Shown here: positions 23,815 to 32,582 of the stretch, piece by piece | How the letters are laid out: every line of letters begins with the position of its first letter | How positions within the stretch are numbered: the stretch's first letter is position 1 | Source: Occultella glacieicola | GTDB taxonomy: Bacteria; Actinomycetota; Actinomycetes; Actinomycetales; Beutenbergiaceae | NCBI RefSeq assembly: GCF_004353825.1 | Contig: NZ_SMNA01000009.1 | Coordinates: 141,652-205,651 of the forward strand | Length of the DNA stretch: 64,000 nt | Direction of reading: 5' to 3' | Program-made: the position numbers and the translations under genes | The notes under the pieces: generated by a model | Seen by the model: the letters and a program-made list of their open reading frames with translations, nothing else | Told to the model about the DNA's origin: nothing | Database searches by the model: none

Positions 23815-23880
23815 GGGAAAGAGTGGGCCAGTGGATGTGGTCAGATTGCCTCGCACACGAAACGGGAGAGGTGAGTGCCG

Positions 23881-24708
23881 GTGACGACCGAGGACCGCGG
23901 CACGGACGGCCGTGACGACGTGAAGCAGCGCGCCGCGCAGAAGGCGCACGCCGACGGGTACCCGTTCGTGACCCGCACGCCTGAGGTGACCCGCCGGCTC
24001 GCGCTGCTCTGGTCGCCCCCGGAGCCGTCGACGAAGGGCCGTCCGGCCAGGACCACCCTGGTGGAGGTGGTCTCGGCGGGGCTGGCGGTGGTGCGGAGCG
24101 AGGGCCTCGAGGCCCTGTCCATGCGCAAGGTGGCGAGGGAACTCGGCGTCGGTGCGATGTCGCTGTACACCTATGTGCCCGGCCGCACCGAGCTCATCGA
24201 CCTGATGATCGACAGCGTCCACGGGGGACTCGCGCTGCCCGAGGCAGGGGAACCCTGGCGGAACGCACTGGGACAGTACTGCCGGGAGTTCTGGGCGCTC
24301 TACGACCGGGAGCCGTGGCTGCTTCAGACGAACATGTGGCGTGCCCCGCTGTCGCCGCACGTGCTCGATGCCCAGGAGGCGGGTCTGCGCACGCTGATCG
24401 GGACCTCGCTCACCCCGCTGCAGGTGGTGCAGACGGTCGGTCTCGTGGACACGGTCCTCCAGGGCCTCGCGCGCAGCTCGATCGCCGAGTCCGTCGACCG
24501 GGACGCCAGCGGCGTCGGGCAGGACGGCTACTGGGAGTCGATGAGCAGTTTCTGGGAGGACTGGTTCGACGTCGACCGGTACCCGGTGATGACCGAGATC
24601 TATCTCGCCGGCGCCTTCGACGACGAGGCGAGCACGTTCGAAGCGACCCTGGAACGGCTCCTGGACGTGGTCGAGATGTCCATCGACGCAGCCGCGGGGG
24701 ACGGCTGA
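23881..24708 (+). CDS. TetR family transcriptional regulator
   Basis: The 275-residue protein has a 45-residue extension, then a TetR helix-turn-helix at about residues 58-100 (TLVEVVSAGLAVVRSEGLEA, LSMRKVARELGVGAMSLYTY). A long C-terminal ligand and dimer domain contains a tryptophan-rich stretch (YWESMSSFWEDWFDVDRY). It resembles the TetR_C_1 group, known for tetracycline and other drug sensors. The GTG at 23881 is favoured because GGAGAGG lies 9 bases before it; GTG 23875 is the other candidate. It likely represses the divergent ABC exporter. Confidence 0.85.
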   Translation: MTTEDRGTDGRDDVKQRAAQKAHADGYPFVTRTPEVTRRLALLWSPPEPSTKGRPARTTLVEVVSAGLAVVRSEGLEALSMRKVARELGVGAMSLYTYVPGRTELIDLMIDSVHGGLALPEAGEPWRNALGQYCREFWALYDREPWLLQTNMWRAPLSPHVLDAQEAGLRTLIGTSLTPLQVVQTVGLVDTVLQGLARSSIAESVDRDASGVGQDGYWESMSSFWEDWFDVDRYPVMTEIYLAGAFDDEASTFEATLERLLDVVEMSIDAAAGDG

Positions 24709-24722
24709 GCGGCCCCCGCGGC
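24691..24722. terminator. Hairpin at the end of the tetR gene
   Basis: Ten perfect pairs (GCCGCGGGGG and complement) surround the tetR stop codon, facing the converging OsmC gene. Confidence 0.6.
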
Positions 24723-24732
24723 GCGGGCAGGA

Positions 24733-25170
24733 TCAGGCGAGCGACGCCGTCAGCGTGATCTCGGTCCCGGCGAGGGCCTTCGAGACCGGGCAGCCCTCCT
24801 TCGCCGCGACTGCGAGCTTCTGGAAGTCCTCCTCCGAGAGGTTCTCGACCGTCGCCGAGACGGTCAGATGGATCCCGGTGATGGCGGCGCCACCCTCGGC
24901 GCCCGGGTCGAACGTGACCTTCGCATCGGTCTTGATCCGGGTCGGCGGGGTTCCGTTGGAGTCGAGGACGTTCGAGAACGCCATCGAGTAGCACGCGGCG
25001 TGCGCGGCGCCGATGAGCTCCTCGGGGTTCGTGGTGCCGCCGTTCTCCTCGGTGCGGGCCTTCCAGTTGATGTCGAACGTCGCGAGCTTGGAGCTGTCCA
25101 GGCTCGCTGAGCCCGACCCCTGGAACAGGTTCCCGGACCAGGATGCGCTTGCACGGCTGACGAGTGCCAT
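24733..25170 (-). CDS. OsmC family peroxiredoxin
   Basis: The 145-residue protein is a complete OsmC domain. The two redox cysteines are visible in AAHAACYSMAFSNVL and AAKEGCPVSKAL, and the N-terminal region has RTEENGGTTNPEELIGAAHA. It should reduce organic hydroperoxides in the cytosol. The ATG at 25170 has GGAGGAG upstream. A second OsmC paralogue lies at 48347. Confidence 0.9.
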   Translation of the reverse strand: MALVSRASASWSGNLFQGSGSASLDSSKLATFDINWKARTEENGGTTNPEELIGAAHAACYSMAFSNVLDSNGTPPTRIKTDAKVTFDPGAEGGAAITGIHLTVSATVENLSEEDFQKLAVAAKEGCPVSKALAGTEITLTASLA

Positions 25171-25272
25171 CTTCTCGATCTCCTCCTTCGCCCGCCCGGA
25201 CGGTCCGCGCGCGGCGTCGTGATCCAGTCTGCCTCGCCGGCCGCCTTCGCGACAGCCTGGACCACGCTGCGG

Positions 25273-25309
25273 CGAGGGTGTCGAAGTGGCGGCCACTTCA
25301 ACACTCTCG
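25273..25309. terminator. Long hairpin downstream of the carboxylesterase gene, repeat-like
   Basis: The arms CGAGGGTGTCGAAGTGG and CCACTTCAACACTCTCG pair except for one mismatch and one G-U. It lies 11 bases past the carboxylesterase stop. The outer sequence, ending ACACTCTCGCGGC, also occurs in the palindromic region at 48230-48290, so it may be a dispersed repeat used as a terminator. Confidence 0.6.
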
Positions 25310-25319
25310 CGGCGGGAAC

Positions 25320-26003
25320 TCAGCGGGTGTGTTGGCGGAGGAACACGGAGACGTCCTCGAGTTCGTCGGCGGAGAGGCCGTGGCCCACGCCGGGGTACCG
25401 GCGCTCGGTGAGGTCGACGTGAGAGGTGAGGAACGCCGTCGTGCGGGTCACGGCCTCGGCCGTGATGACCGGATCGGCCTCATCACGGCCCCAGAACACC
25501 GGCGGCCGGATCTGCGAGAGGGCCTCGTCACCGGCCACGAGGCCGGGCGCGGTGAAGCCGGACAGGACCACCCCGCAGGCAAAGTCCTCGGGGTTGTGAC
25601 GCAGCAGGTGGGTCACCATCGCGCCGCCCTGGGAGAAGCCGACCAGGGCGACCGGCCCCGGTGTGCGGACCCGGGCGTGGGTGTGCTCGAGCCAGCGCCG
25701 GATGCCCCGAACCCCGGCGTCGAGATACGCCGGGTCGGGTCGGCCCGGCTGGGTGATGGGGAACCAGGCATGGCCGCGGCGGGTCCCGAGGTCGACCGGG
25801 AGCGGCGCGCGCAGGCTCGCCATCACGAACTCCGCCGGCAGGTGCGGCATCAGGGCGGCGAGGTCCGCCTCGTTGGAGCCGAACCCGTGCAGCAGGACCA
25901 GCAGCGGCCGCTCCTCGAGCGCGGCGGCGACCCGGCCGGACGGGACGGACCAGACCGTCGCCGCGGCGTCCAGCGGCAGGGTCTCGGGGCGCAGTCTCGA
26001 CAT
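25320..26003 (-). CDS. Phospholipase/carboxylesterase family alpha/beta hydrolase
   Basis: The 227-residue protein has oxyanion motif LLVLLHGFGSNEADLAALMP, nucleophile elbow VALVGFSQGGAMVTHLL with the catalytic serine, the acid in FWGRDEADPVI and the histidine in YPGVGHGLSADE. This is the abhydrolase_2 family of short-chain esterases, cytosolic and of broad specificity. The ATG at 26003 begins MSRLRPETLPLD. It is transcribed away from uvrB. Confidence 0.88.
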   Translation of the reverse strand: MSRLRPETLPLDAAATVWSVPSGRVAAALEERPLLVLLHGFGSNEADLAALMPHLPAEFVMASLRAPLPVDLGTRRGHAWFPITQPGRPDPAYLDAGVRGIRRWLEHTHARVRTPGPVALVGFSQGGAMVTHLLRHNPEDFACGVVLSGFTAPGLVAGDEALSQIRPPVFWGRDEADPVITAEAVTRTTAFLTSHVDLTERRYPGVGHGLSADELEDVSVFLRQHTR

Positions 26004-26075
26004 GGCGGCAGTCTCCCACGGTGATGTTCGCCCCACGGCGTAGGACCTCGATCGATGAATGTCACCGGTGCGACG

Positions 26076-26081
26076 TACCGT
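26076..26081 (+). promoter_or_regulatory. -10 element of uvrB
   Basis: TACCGT lies 6 bases before the uvrB ATG at 26088, without a ribosome binding site. No LexA-type box was seen beside it, in contrast to uvrA. Confidence 0.45.
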
Positions 26082-26087
26082 TGTGCC

Positions 26088-28178
26088 ATGCGCCCTGTCA
26101 CCGACCTGCAGCGGACCGTCGCCCCGTTCGAGGTGATCTCCGAGTACACCCCGTCCGGGGACCAGCCGACTGCCATCGCCGACCTCACCGAGCGGCTCAA
26201 GGCGGGGGAGAAGGACGTCGTGCTCCTCGGCGCCACCGGGACCGGGAAGTCGGCGACCACGGCCTGGCTGATCGAGCAGGTGCAGCGGCCCACCCTGGTG
26301 ATGGCGCCGAACAAGACGCTCGCTGCCCAGCTGGCCACCGAGTTCCGCGAGTTGCTCCCGAACAACGCGGTCGAGTACTTCGTCTCCTACTACGACTACT
26401 ACCAACCCGAGGCCTACGTCCCGCAGTCGGACACCTACATCGAGAAGGACTCCTCGATCAACGACGAGGTCGAGCGGCTCCGCCACTCGGCCACGAACAA
26501 TCTGCTCACCCGGCGCGACGTCATCGTGGTCGCGTCGGTGTCCTGCATCTACGGGCTGGGCACCCCGCAGGAGTATGTGGACCGGATGGTGCCGCTGCGC
26601 GTGGGGGACCAGATCGACCGCGACGACCTGCTCCGCCAGTTCGTGACCATGCAGTACACCCGCAACGACATGGCGTTCACCCGGGGGACGTTCCGGGTCC
26701 GTGGGGACACGATCGAGATCATCCCGGTCTACGAGGAACTCGCGATCCGGATCGAGATGTTCGGCGACGAGATCGAGTCCATCCAGACGTTGAACCCGTT
26801 GACCGGTGACGTGGTGCGTTCCGAGACCGAGACGCACCTGTTCCCGGCCACCCACTACGTGGCCGGACCGGACCGGATGGAACGCGCCATCGGGACGATC
26901 GAGACCGAGCTCGCTGAGCGCCTGGCCGAGTTCGAGACGCAGGGCAAGCTCCTCGAGGCACAGCGGCTGCGGATGCGCACCACCTACGACATCGAGATGA
27001 TGCGCCAGATCGGCTCGTGCTCCGGGATCGAGAACTACTCACGGCACATCGATGGGCGCGAAGCAGGGTCCGCACCGCACACCCTGCTGGACTACTTCCC
27101 CGAGGACTTCCTGCTCGTCATCGACGAGTCCCACGTGACGGTGCCGCAGATCGGGGCGATGTTCGAGGGAGACATGTCCCGCAAGCGCACGCTGGTGGAG
27201 CACGGGTTCCGGCTGCCGAGCGCCATGGACAACCGGCCGTTGCGCTGGGAGGAGTTCCTGGACCGGATCGGGCAGACCGTGTACCTGTCCGCCACCCCGG
27301 GCTCCTACGAACTGTCCCAGTCGGACGGCGTGGTCGAGCAGATCATCCGGCCCACCGGGCTGGTGGACCCCAAGGTGGTCGTCAAGCCGACCCACGGCCA
27401 GATCGACGACCTGCTCGCCGAGATCCGGGACCGCACGGCCCGCGACGAACGCGTCCTGGTCACCACGCTCACCAAGAAGATGGCCGAGGACCTCACCGAC
27501 TACTTCCTGGAACGAGACGTGCGGGTGCGGTACCTGCACTCCGAGGTGGACACGCTGCGCCGGGTGGAACTGCTCCGCGAACTGCGCTCCGGGGTCTTCG
27601 ACGTGCTCGTCGGGATCAACCTGCTGCGGGAGGGTCTGGACCTGCCCGAGGTGTCCCTGGTCAGCATCCTGGACGCGGACAAGGAGGGCTTCCTGCGCTC
27701 GTCGACGTCCCTGATCCAGACCATCGGACGGGCCGCGCGGAACGTGTCCGGCGAGGTGCACATGTATGCCGACTCGATCACCCCGTCGATGAAGCTGGCG
27801 CTGGAGGAGACCGAGCGCCGCCGCGAGAAGCAGGTCGCGTTCAACACCGCGAACGGCATCGACCCGACCCCGCTGCGCAAGCGGATCGGGGACATCACCG
27901 AGATGCTCGCCCGCGAGGAGATCGACACCAAGGAACTCCTCGCCGGCGGATACCGCCAGCAGGGCAAGGGCCGCGGTGGCAAGGCACCCACGCCCACGTC
28001 CTCCCGGCAGAAGCTGGCCGGGGCGGCGGCGTCGGAGCTCGCGGACCTCATCCAGGAGCTGAACGACCAGATGCACGCGGCCGCCGAGGAACTGCAGTTC
28101 GAGCTGGCGGCCCGGCTGCGCGACGAGATCGCCGACCTGAAGAAGGAGCTGCGGCAGATGACGCAGGCCACGGCCTGA
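26088..28178 (+). CDS. uvrB: Excinuclease ABC subunit B
   Basis: The 696-residue helicase-like protein has Walker [11 protein letters not shown], the beta-hairpin region [20 protein letters not shown] that UvrB inserts between the strands, DEAD-like [10 protein letters not shown], motif V/VI regions ([23 protein letters not shown]) and a C-terminal UVR domain ([20 protein letters not shown]) that binds UvrC. It verifies DNA lesions handed over by UvrA. The ATG at 26088 gives the standard start [16 protein letters not shown] and follows a -10 element. The ATG at 26055 would add 11 residues. Confidence 0.96.
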   Translation: MRPVTDLQRTVAPFEVISEYTPSGDQPTAIADLTERLKAGEKDVVLLGATGTGKSATTAWLIEQVQRPTLVMAPNKTLAAQLATEFRELLPNNAVEYFVSYYDYYQPEAYVPQSDTYIEKDSSINDEVERLRHSATNNLLTRRDVIVVASVSCIYGLGTPQEYVDRMVPLRVGDQIDRDDLLRQFVTMQYTRNDMAFTRGTFRVRGDTIEIIPVYEELAIRIEMFGDEIESIQTLNPLTGDVVRSETETHLFPATHYVAGPDRMERAIGTIETELAERLAEFETQGKLLEAQRLRMRTTYDIEMMRQIGSCSGIENYSRHIDGREAGSAPHTLLDYFPEDFLLVIDESHVTVPQIGAMFEGDMSRKRTLVEHGFRLPSAMDNRPLRWEEFLDRIGQTVYLSATPGSYELSQSDGVVEQIIRPTGLVDPKVVVKPTHGQIDDLLAEIRDRTARDERVLVTTLTKKMAEDLTDYFLERDVRVRYLHSEVDTLRRVELLRELRSGVFDVLVGINLLREGLDLPEVSLVSILDADKEGFLRSSTSLIQTIGRAARNVSGEVHMYADSITPSMKLALEETERRREKQVAFNTANGIDPTPLRKRIGDITEMLAREEIDTKELLAGGYRQQGKGRGGKAPTPTSSRQKLAGAAASELADLIQELNDQMHAAAEELQFELAARLRDEIADLKKELRQMTQATA

Positions 28179-28197
28179 CGCCGGCCCGCGCCCCCGC

Positions 28198-29952
28198 TCA
28201 CGTGGCCAGGGTGGTGACCACCCACTCCGCCGTGGTCCAGTCCTGCGCGGACACGGCGGCGGCGTCCGCGTCGAGGGCGGCCGGGTCCAGGGTCAGCCCG
28301 CGGCTGCGCTCGGGGCTCAGCTCGGCCTGCTGCATCTGCTGCGCGTCGAACTCGACGGTACTCACGAACAGCTTCAGCACGTCCACGGCCCGGTCGCGTC
28401 CCTCGGCCACCGTCATCCGCACGCTCGGGTCACCGGCGGCGTCGAGGACCCACGCCTCCTCGCCGCGCGCGAGCCAGGCGCCACCGCCGGGCAGCAACGG
28501 CACCACGCCGTGGTTCTCGGTGAGTGCGAACAACGCGCAGAACAGGCGCGGACCGAGCCGGTTCGTGACCCGGATCCGCACCGGTGCCCACCGCTGCCCG
28601 CGTGGGCAGGGCACCTCGACGGTACCGGCGACCGGCAGCGGCGTGCCGTCCGGGTGGGAGATCACCACCTCCACGGCCCCGACCGGGATCGCGGTGCCCG
28701 GGTTGCGCCGGTCGAGCAGGTCGTGCCAGCGCGCGATGTGGGCCTCCCGGCCCGGGTGGCCGGCGTCCGTGGCATCGTCCCCGGCTCCGGTCGCCGGGCC
28801 GCCGGGCGCGTGGCCCGCGCGACCCACGCTCGCGCGATAGGTGCGCGCCTGATCGAGCGAGCCCGCGCCGTCGGTGATCTCGACCTCGCTCTCGCCGACC
28901 CGCACCTCGGTGAGGACGCCCCGGGCGAGTGGGGCGGCGGAGCCCTCGGGCGCGGGCCCGGATCGATCCGCACCGATCGGGAACAGCGCCACCTCCGTGC
29001 GGCCCTCGGCGACGTCCGGGAGCCCATGTACCGCGCCGCCGTCGAGAAGCCACCGACCGCCGCGGATGCTCGCGGTGAAGGGGTGCGCCGCCAGCACCGC
29101 GGCGCCGCCGAGGAAGGGCCGGTCGAGGTCGGCGGGGTCGGCCACCTCGAGCTGCGGGGTCTGGTCCCGGACGAGATCCAGGGTGGCCGCGCTGCACATC
29201 CGGTGGATGTCCCGGTAGGAGAGTGGCCCGATCGCGCCGGTCAGGGCACGCTCGAGACCGGCGGAGAGCACACCGCGCGTGAGGCCACGCACCGGGCGTT
29301 CCTTGGCCTTCTGATCGGAGCGGCAGGCCGAGAGCGCCACCCAGTGCACGGCCGGGCCGTCGCCGGGACCGGTGCCGACCGGTTCGCCGAGGCCGCGGGT
29401 GCCCGGGATGGAGCCCTCGATGCCCGGCGGCCGGATCCGGTCATCGGCAGGGGCAGCGCGGATGCCGACCTCCGAGGCATCGCGGTCGACGCCGCGGGTG
29501 CCGCTGCCCGAGTGACAGCAGTCGAGGACGGCCAGCACGTGACCGCCTCGGGCCGCGGCCAGGCCCAGCAGTTGGGCGAGTTCCTTGTCCGCCAGATCGA
29601 ACACGCCGGGGGTGCGGGAGTCGTGCGGCACCAAGGTCTCGACCAGCCGGTCGGGCTCGGCATACCAGGTCGATTCGGGGGCCTGTTCCTGGGAGCCGTG
29701 GCCGCTGAACCAGAACACCGCGACGTCGTCGGCCCCGGTCCGTCCCAGATGCTCGACGAACGCGGCGATCAGGGCCTCCCGGGTCGCCTCGGCATCGCGC
29801 AGCGTGCGCACCTCGAGCGCCGCACCCGAGGAGTCCGCGCGCACCCGCAGCAGCTGCTCCGCGGCGGCGACGTCGTGGCCGCAGCCGGCGAGCCCGGTGA
29901 TCGCCACGTAGTCGTCGATGCCCACGAGCAGCGCGCGGACGGTGCCGGCCAT
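28198..29952 (-). CDS. Metacaspase-like caspase family protein
   Basis: The 584-residue protein opens with a C14 peptidase domain (about 1-270): RALLVGIDDY, catalytic H85 in FWFSGHGSQ and catalytic C146 in LAVLDCCHSGS. A C-terminal region (about 400-540) includes RIRVTNRLGPRLFCALFALT, GVVPLLPGGGAWL and DVLKLFVSTVEFD, a beta-sandwich-like extension often found behind bacterial caspase domains. No signal peptide or membrane helix is present. It should cleave proteins after basic residues, as metacaspases do, but its target is unknown. An AGGGAGGAG site precedes the ATG. It diverges from the CHAT protease gene across 212 bases, which suggests joint control. Confidence 0.85.
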   Translation of the reverse strand: MAGTVRALLVGIDDYVAITGLAGCGHDVAAAEQLLRVRADSSGAALEVRTLRDAEATREALIAAFVEHLGRTGADDVAVFWFSGHGSQEQAPESTWYAEPDRLVETLVPHDSRTPGVFDLADKELAQLLGLAAARGGHVLAVLDCCHSGSGTRGVDRDASEVGIRAAPADDRIRPPGIEGSIPGTRGLGEPVGTGPGDGPAVHWVALSACRSDQKAKERPVRGLTRGVLSAGLERALTGAIGPLSYRDIHRMCSAATLDLVRDQTPQLEVADPADLDRPFLGGAAVLAAHPFTASIRGGRWLLDGGAVHGLPDVAEGRTEVALFPIGADRSGPAPEGSAAPLARGVLTEVRVGESEVEITDGAGSLDQARTYRASVGRAGHAPGGPATGAGDDATDAGHPGREAHIARWHDLLDRRNPGTAIPVGAVEVVISHPDGTPLPVAGTVEVPCPRGQRWAPVRIRVTNRLGPRLFCALFALTENHGVVPLLPGGGAWLARGEEAWVLDAAGDPSVRMTVAEGRDRAVDVLKLFVSTVEFDAQQMQQAELSPERSRGLTLDPAALDADAAAVSAQDWTTAEWVVTTLAT

Positions 29953-30069
29953 GGCTCCTCCCTGATCGCTCCCTGGAACCAGTCTGACCCGATCTGCCGG
30001 TGGGCGCGGGTGATTCCGGAGCCGGCCACGGGTGAATCGGTCGCCGTCCCAGGATCACACGCCGATTCC

Positions 30070-30098
30070 TTGTCCGGCCGCACGCACCGGTCGGACAA
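30070..30098. promoter_or_regulatory. Inverted repeat in the metacaspase/CHAT divergent promoter region
   Basis: TTGTCCG and CGGACAA lie as perfect 7-base arms around 15 bases, 66 bases before the CHAT start. The spacing suits a dimeric regulator that could act on both divergent genes. No clear -10/-35 pair was found beside it. Confidence 0.4.
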
Positions 30099-30164
30099 TG
30101 GACGCCAAGGCTCCGCCCTCGGCGTTCACCGACGAACGCGAACCGCGGAGTGGAGGTGACGGAA

Positions 30165-32462
30165 GTGCGTGCCTATCTCGATCTCGATCTGGCCCTGGTC
30201 GCCGAGCCGGGCGGGTCGGTGCGCGCCCGCGTCCTGGGTTCGCCCGCGGGTGTGGCGGATGCCCCGTTCGTGCTGCCGTTCACCGCGATGGAGGTCGCCC
30301 GCTTCCTGGTCGCGACCGGCCCGGCGCGCACACCTGCCCGGGGCATCTCGCTGACCCCGAATCCCGTCGACGTGGAGGGAGTGGGACGACGGCTCCACGA
30401 CGCCGTCTTCGTCGACGACGTCCGGCACTGCTTCGATGCCAGCCTGTCCATCGCCGAGCAGGCCGGCAAGGGGCTGCGCATCCGGCTGCACCTGGGCGGC
30501 GCCCCGGAACTGGCCGGTGTGCCGTGGGAGTACCTGTACGCGAGCGAGCTGAACCGGTTCCTCACACTGTCCACCGACACGCCGCTGGTGCGGTTCCTCG
30601 ACACGCCTGTCCGGACCACCCAGGTGCGTCTGGACCCGCCGCTGCGCGTCCTCGTTCTCGTGTCCAGTCCGAGGGACGTGGCCCCGCTCGACGTCGAGCG
30701 CGAGAAGGACCTGCTGCGCACCACGACGGCCGACCTGGTCGCCTCCGGCTCACTCGAACTGGAGTTCGTCGAGTCCGCGACGCACAGCGAGTTGCAACGC
30801 GCGATCTACGACGACTTCCACGTGTTCCACTTCATCGGGCACGGCGCGTTCGACGACGCCGCCGGCACGGGCGTCCTGCTCCTGGAGCGCGACGACGCGG
30901 TCCCCGGCGGGCACGGCACCTCCCATCTCATCCCCGCCGTGAAGCTGGGCACGCTCCTGCACGACGCGAAGGCACTCCAGCTGGCCGTGCTGAACGCCTG
31001 TCAGGGTGCGCAGTCCTCGGGCCAGGACGTGTTCTCCGGCGTCGGGCAGACCCTGGTCCGGCAGGGACTGCCGGCCGTCGTGGCGATGCAGTCGGAGATC
31101 TCCGATCGTGCCGCCATCGCGTTCTCGCACGAGTTCTACTACGCGCTGGCGAGTGGCCGGTCGGTCGAGGAGGCGATGGTCGAGGCCCGGAAAGCCATCT
31201 ACCTCTCCGACGAGAGCTCGGAATGGGGCACACCGGTGTTGTTGCGATCGGCGGCTGAGCACCCGTTCCTGCTCTCCGGGCCGGTCGCCATGCCCAGCCG
31301 GGACCGGCACTGGGACGCCATGCGGTCCGCCGCCCATGAGGCGGCCGCCGCCGGCACTCCGGGCGTGGCGGTGCCGCTCCTGCAGCAACTGGTCGCGGAG
31401 AACCCCGACGACGCCCCGGCGGCGTCGATGCTCGCGTGGATGCAGACCGGTGCCGGTGCCGCGGTTACCGCCGAGCAGCTCCAAACCGAGCGGCTCCAAA
31501 CCGAGCAGTTCGGTACCGAGCAGGTCCACCCCGCACAGGTCAACGCCGAGCCGCACGCTCTGCACGCGCCGCTACCGCCGCACCGTCATACCCCGGCCGC
31601 GTCGCGGCGCCGGCTGACGATCGCCGCCGTGCTCGCCCTGGTCCTCGCCGTCGTCGGGGTGGGCGGCTACGTGGCCCTGCAGTGGCTCGCGCCGGGCACC
31701 CGGTCCGGGGGCGGGGACGACGACGTGATCGTCGCCTGCGGCTCCGAGGCGGCCGTGCCGGCCGCACGGGCGGACCTCGTGAGCGTCCCGTGCGCGCTCC
31801 GGGCACCGGTGATCGACGGGGACATGTCGGAGTGGGCACTGGTGCCGACCGTGCGGGTGGCCTCGATCGTCGCGCCGGCGGAGCTCGCGGGTGCGACCGA
31901 CCCTTCGTTCTCCAGCACCTGGCGGCTCGTCTGGACCCGCGAGTTCCTGTACGTGCAGGTGGATGTCGTGGACCCGGCGCGCACCGCGGTCGATCCGCGA
32001 TCGCCGTCCCAGTACTGGAACGGCGACGGTGTCTCGTTCGAGTTCGGATCCGATCCCGCGGGCCTCGGCGACGCCGACCCGCTGCGTCCCGACGACCTGC
32101 ACGTGCTGTTCGGAGTCACGACGGATCGGGTGCTCACCGCCGCGAACGCCCCTGGCCGGAGCAACGGGACGACGTTCGAGCCCTCGATCGGCGACCTCGG
32201 CGTCGCCGCCGAGCTGCGGAACGTCGAGCGCGGCTACGCCGTCGAGGCGGCCATCCCCTGGAGCGTCCTCAACGTGACCTCACCCCCGACGCGCGGGGAG
32301 GTGTTCGGGATGAACCTGAACGTCAGTGACGCCCGGGTGGACGGCGGGTCCGCACCGACCCGGCTGTCCCGGATGATCAGTTCGAACCCGATCCGCAGCG
32401 CCCAGGTCCAGAACACGCCGGGGCGCTGGCACACCGTGGTCCTGGTGGACCCGAACGACTGA
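30165..32462 (+). CDS. Transmembrane CHAT protease with CBM9-like outer domain
   Basis: The 765-residue protein has an N-terminal region with VPWEYLYASELNRFLTLSTD. A CHAT (separase/caspase-like) domain follows, with H226 in VFHFIGHGAF and C279 in LAVLNACQGA. A TPR-like stretch comes next (AVPLLQQLVAENPDDAPAAS), then a Gln/Thr/Glu-rich short repeat (LQTERLQTEQFGTEQVHPAQ). A single helix at about 485-507 (LTIAAVLALVLAVVGVGGYV) follows a basic RRR stop signal. The last 220 residues match the CBM9/DOMON-like pattern (PVIDGDMSEWALVP, YVQVDVVD, YAVEAAIPWSVL). The protease should be cytosolic and the binding domain outside. GTG 30165 has GGAGG 8 bases upstream; GTG 30150 is possible. Confidence 0.82.
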   Translation: MRAYLDLDLALVAEPGGSVRARVLGSPAGVADAPFVLPFTAMEVARFLVATGPARTPARGISLTPNPVDVEGVGRRLHDAVFVDDVRHCFDASLSIAEQAGKGLRIRLHLGGAPELAGVPWEYLYASELNRFLTLSTDTPLVRFLDTPVRTTQVRLDPPLRVLVLVSSPRDVAPLDVEREKDLLRTTTADLVASGSLELEFVESATHSELQRAIYDDFHVFHFIGHGAFDDAAGTGVLLLERDDAVPGGHGTSHLIPAVKLGTLLHDAKALQLAVLNACQGAQSSGQDVFSGVGQTLVRQGLPAVVAMQSEISDRAAIAFSHEFYYALASGRSVEEAMVEARKAIYLSDESSEWGTPVLLRSAAEHPFLLSGPVAMPSRDRHWDAMRSAAHEAAAAGTPGVAVPLLQQLVAENPDDAPAASMLAWMQTGAGAAVTAEQLQTERLQTEQFGTEQVHPAQVNAEPHALHAPLPPHRHTPAASRRRLTIAAVLALVLAVVGVGGYVALQWLAPGTRSGGGDDDVIVACGSEAAVPAARADLVSVPCALRAPVIDGDMSEWALVPTVRVASIVAPAELAGATDPSFSSTWRLVWTREFLYVQVDVVDPARTAVDPRSPSQYWNGDGVSFEFGSDPAGLGDADPLRPDDLHVLFGVTTDRVLTAANAPGRSNGTTFEPSIGDLGVAAELRNVERGYAVEAAIPWSVLNVTSPPTRGEVFGMNLNVSDARVDGGSAPTRLSRMISSNPIRSAQVQNTPGRWHTVVLVDPND

Positions 32463-32478
32463 CCGGCGGTTCCGCCGG
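32463..32478 (+). terminator. Short palindrome after the CHAT gene
   Basis: CCGGCGG-TT-CCGCCGG follows the stop codon directly. The loop is tight, so it is a weak terminator candidate. Confidence 0.35.
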
Positions 32479-32517
32479 GTCGTTATCAAATCGGGACCTC
32501 GATCGGCGCCGATCCAC

Positions 32518-32546
32518 TTGACGCACGCCGCACCCGAGAATACCTT
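32518..32546 (+). promoter_or_regulatory. Sigma-70-type promoter of the rpiR-ngc operon
   Basis: TTGACG and TACCTT are separated by exactly 17 bases, the best -35/-10 pair in the window. It is followed by a 36-base leader with a GAGAGGAA ribosome binding site before the GTG at 32583. Confidence 0.65.
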
Positions 32547-32582
32547 TCAGCGATACCCACGACGTCGTGAGAGGAATTTTCA

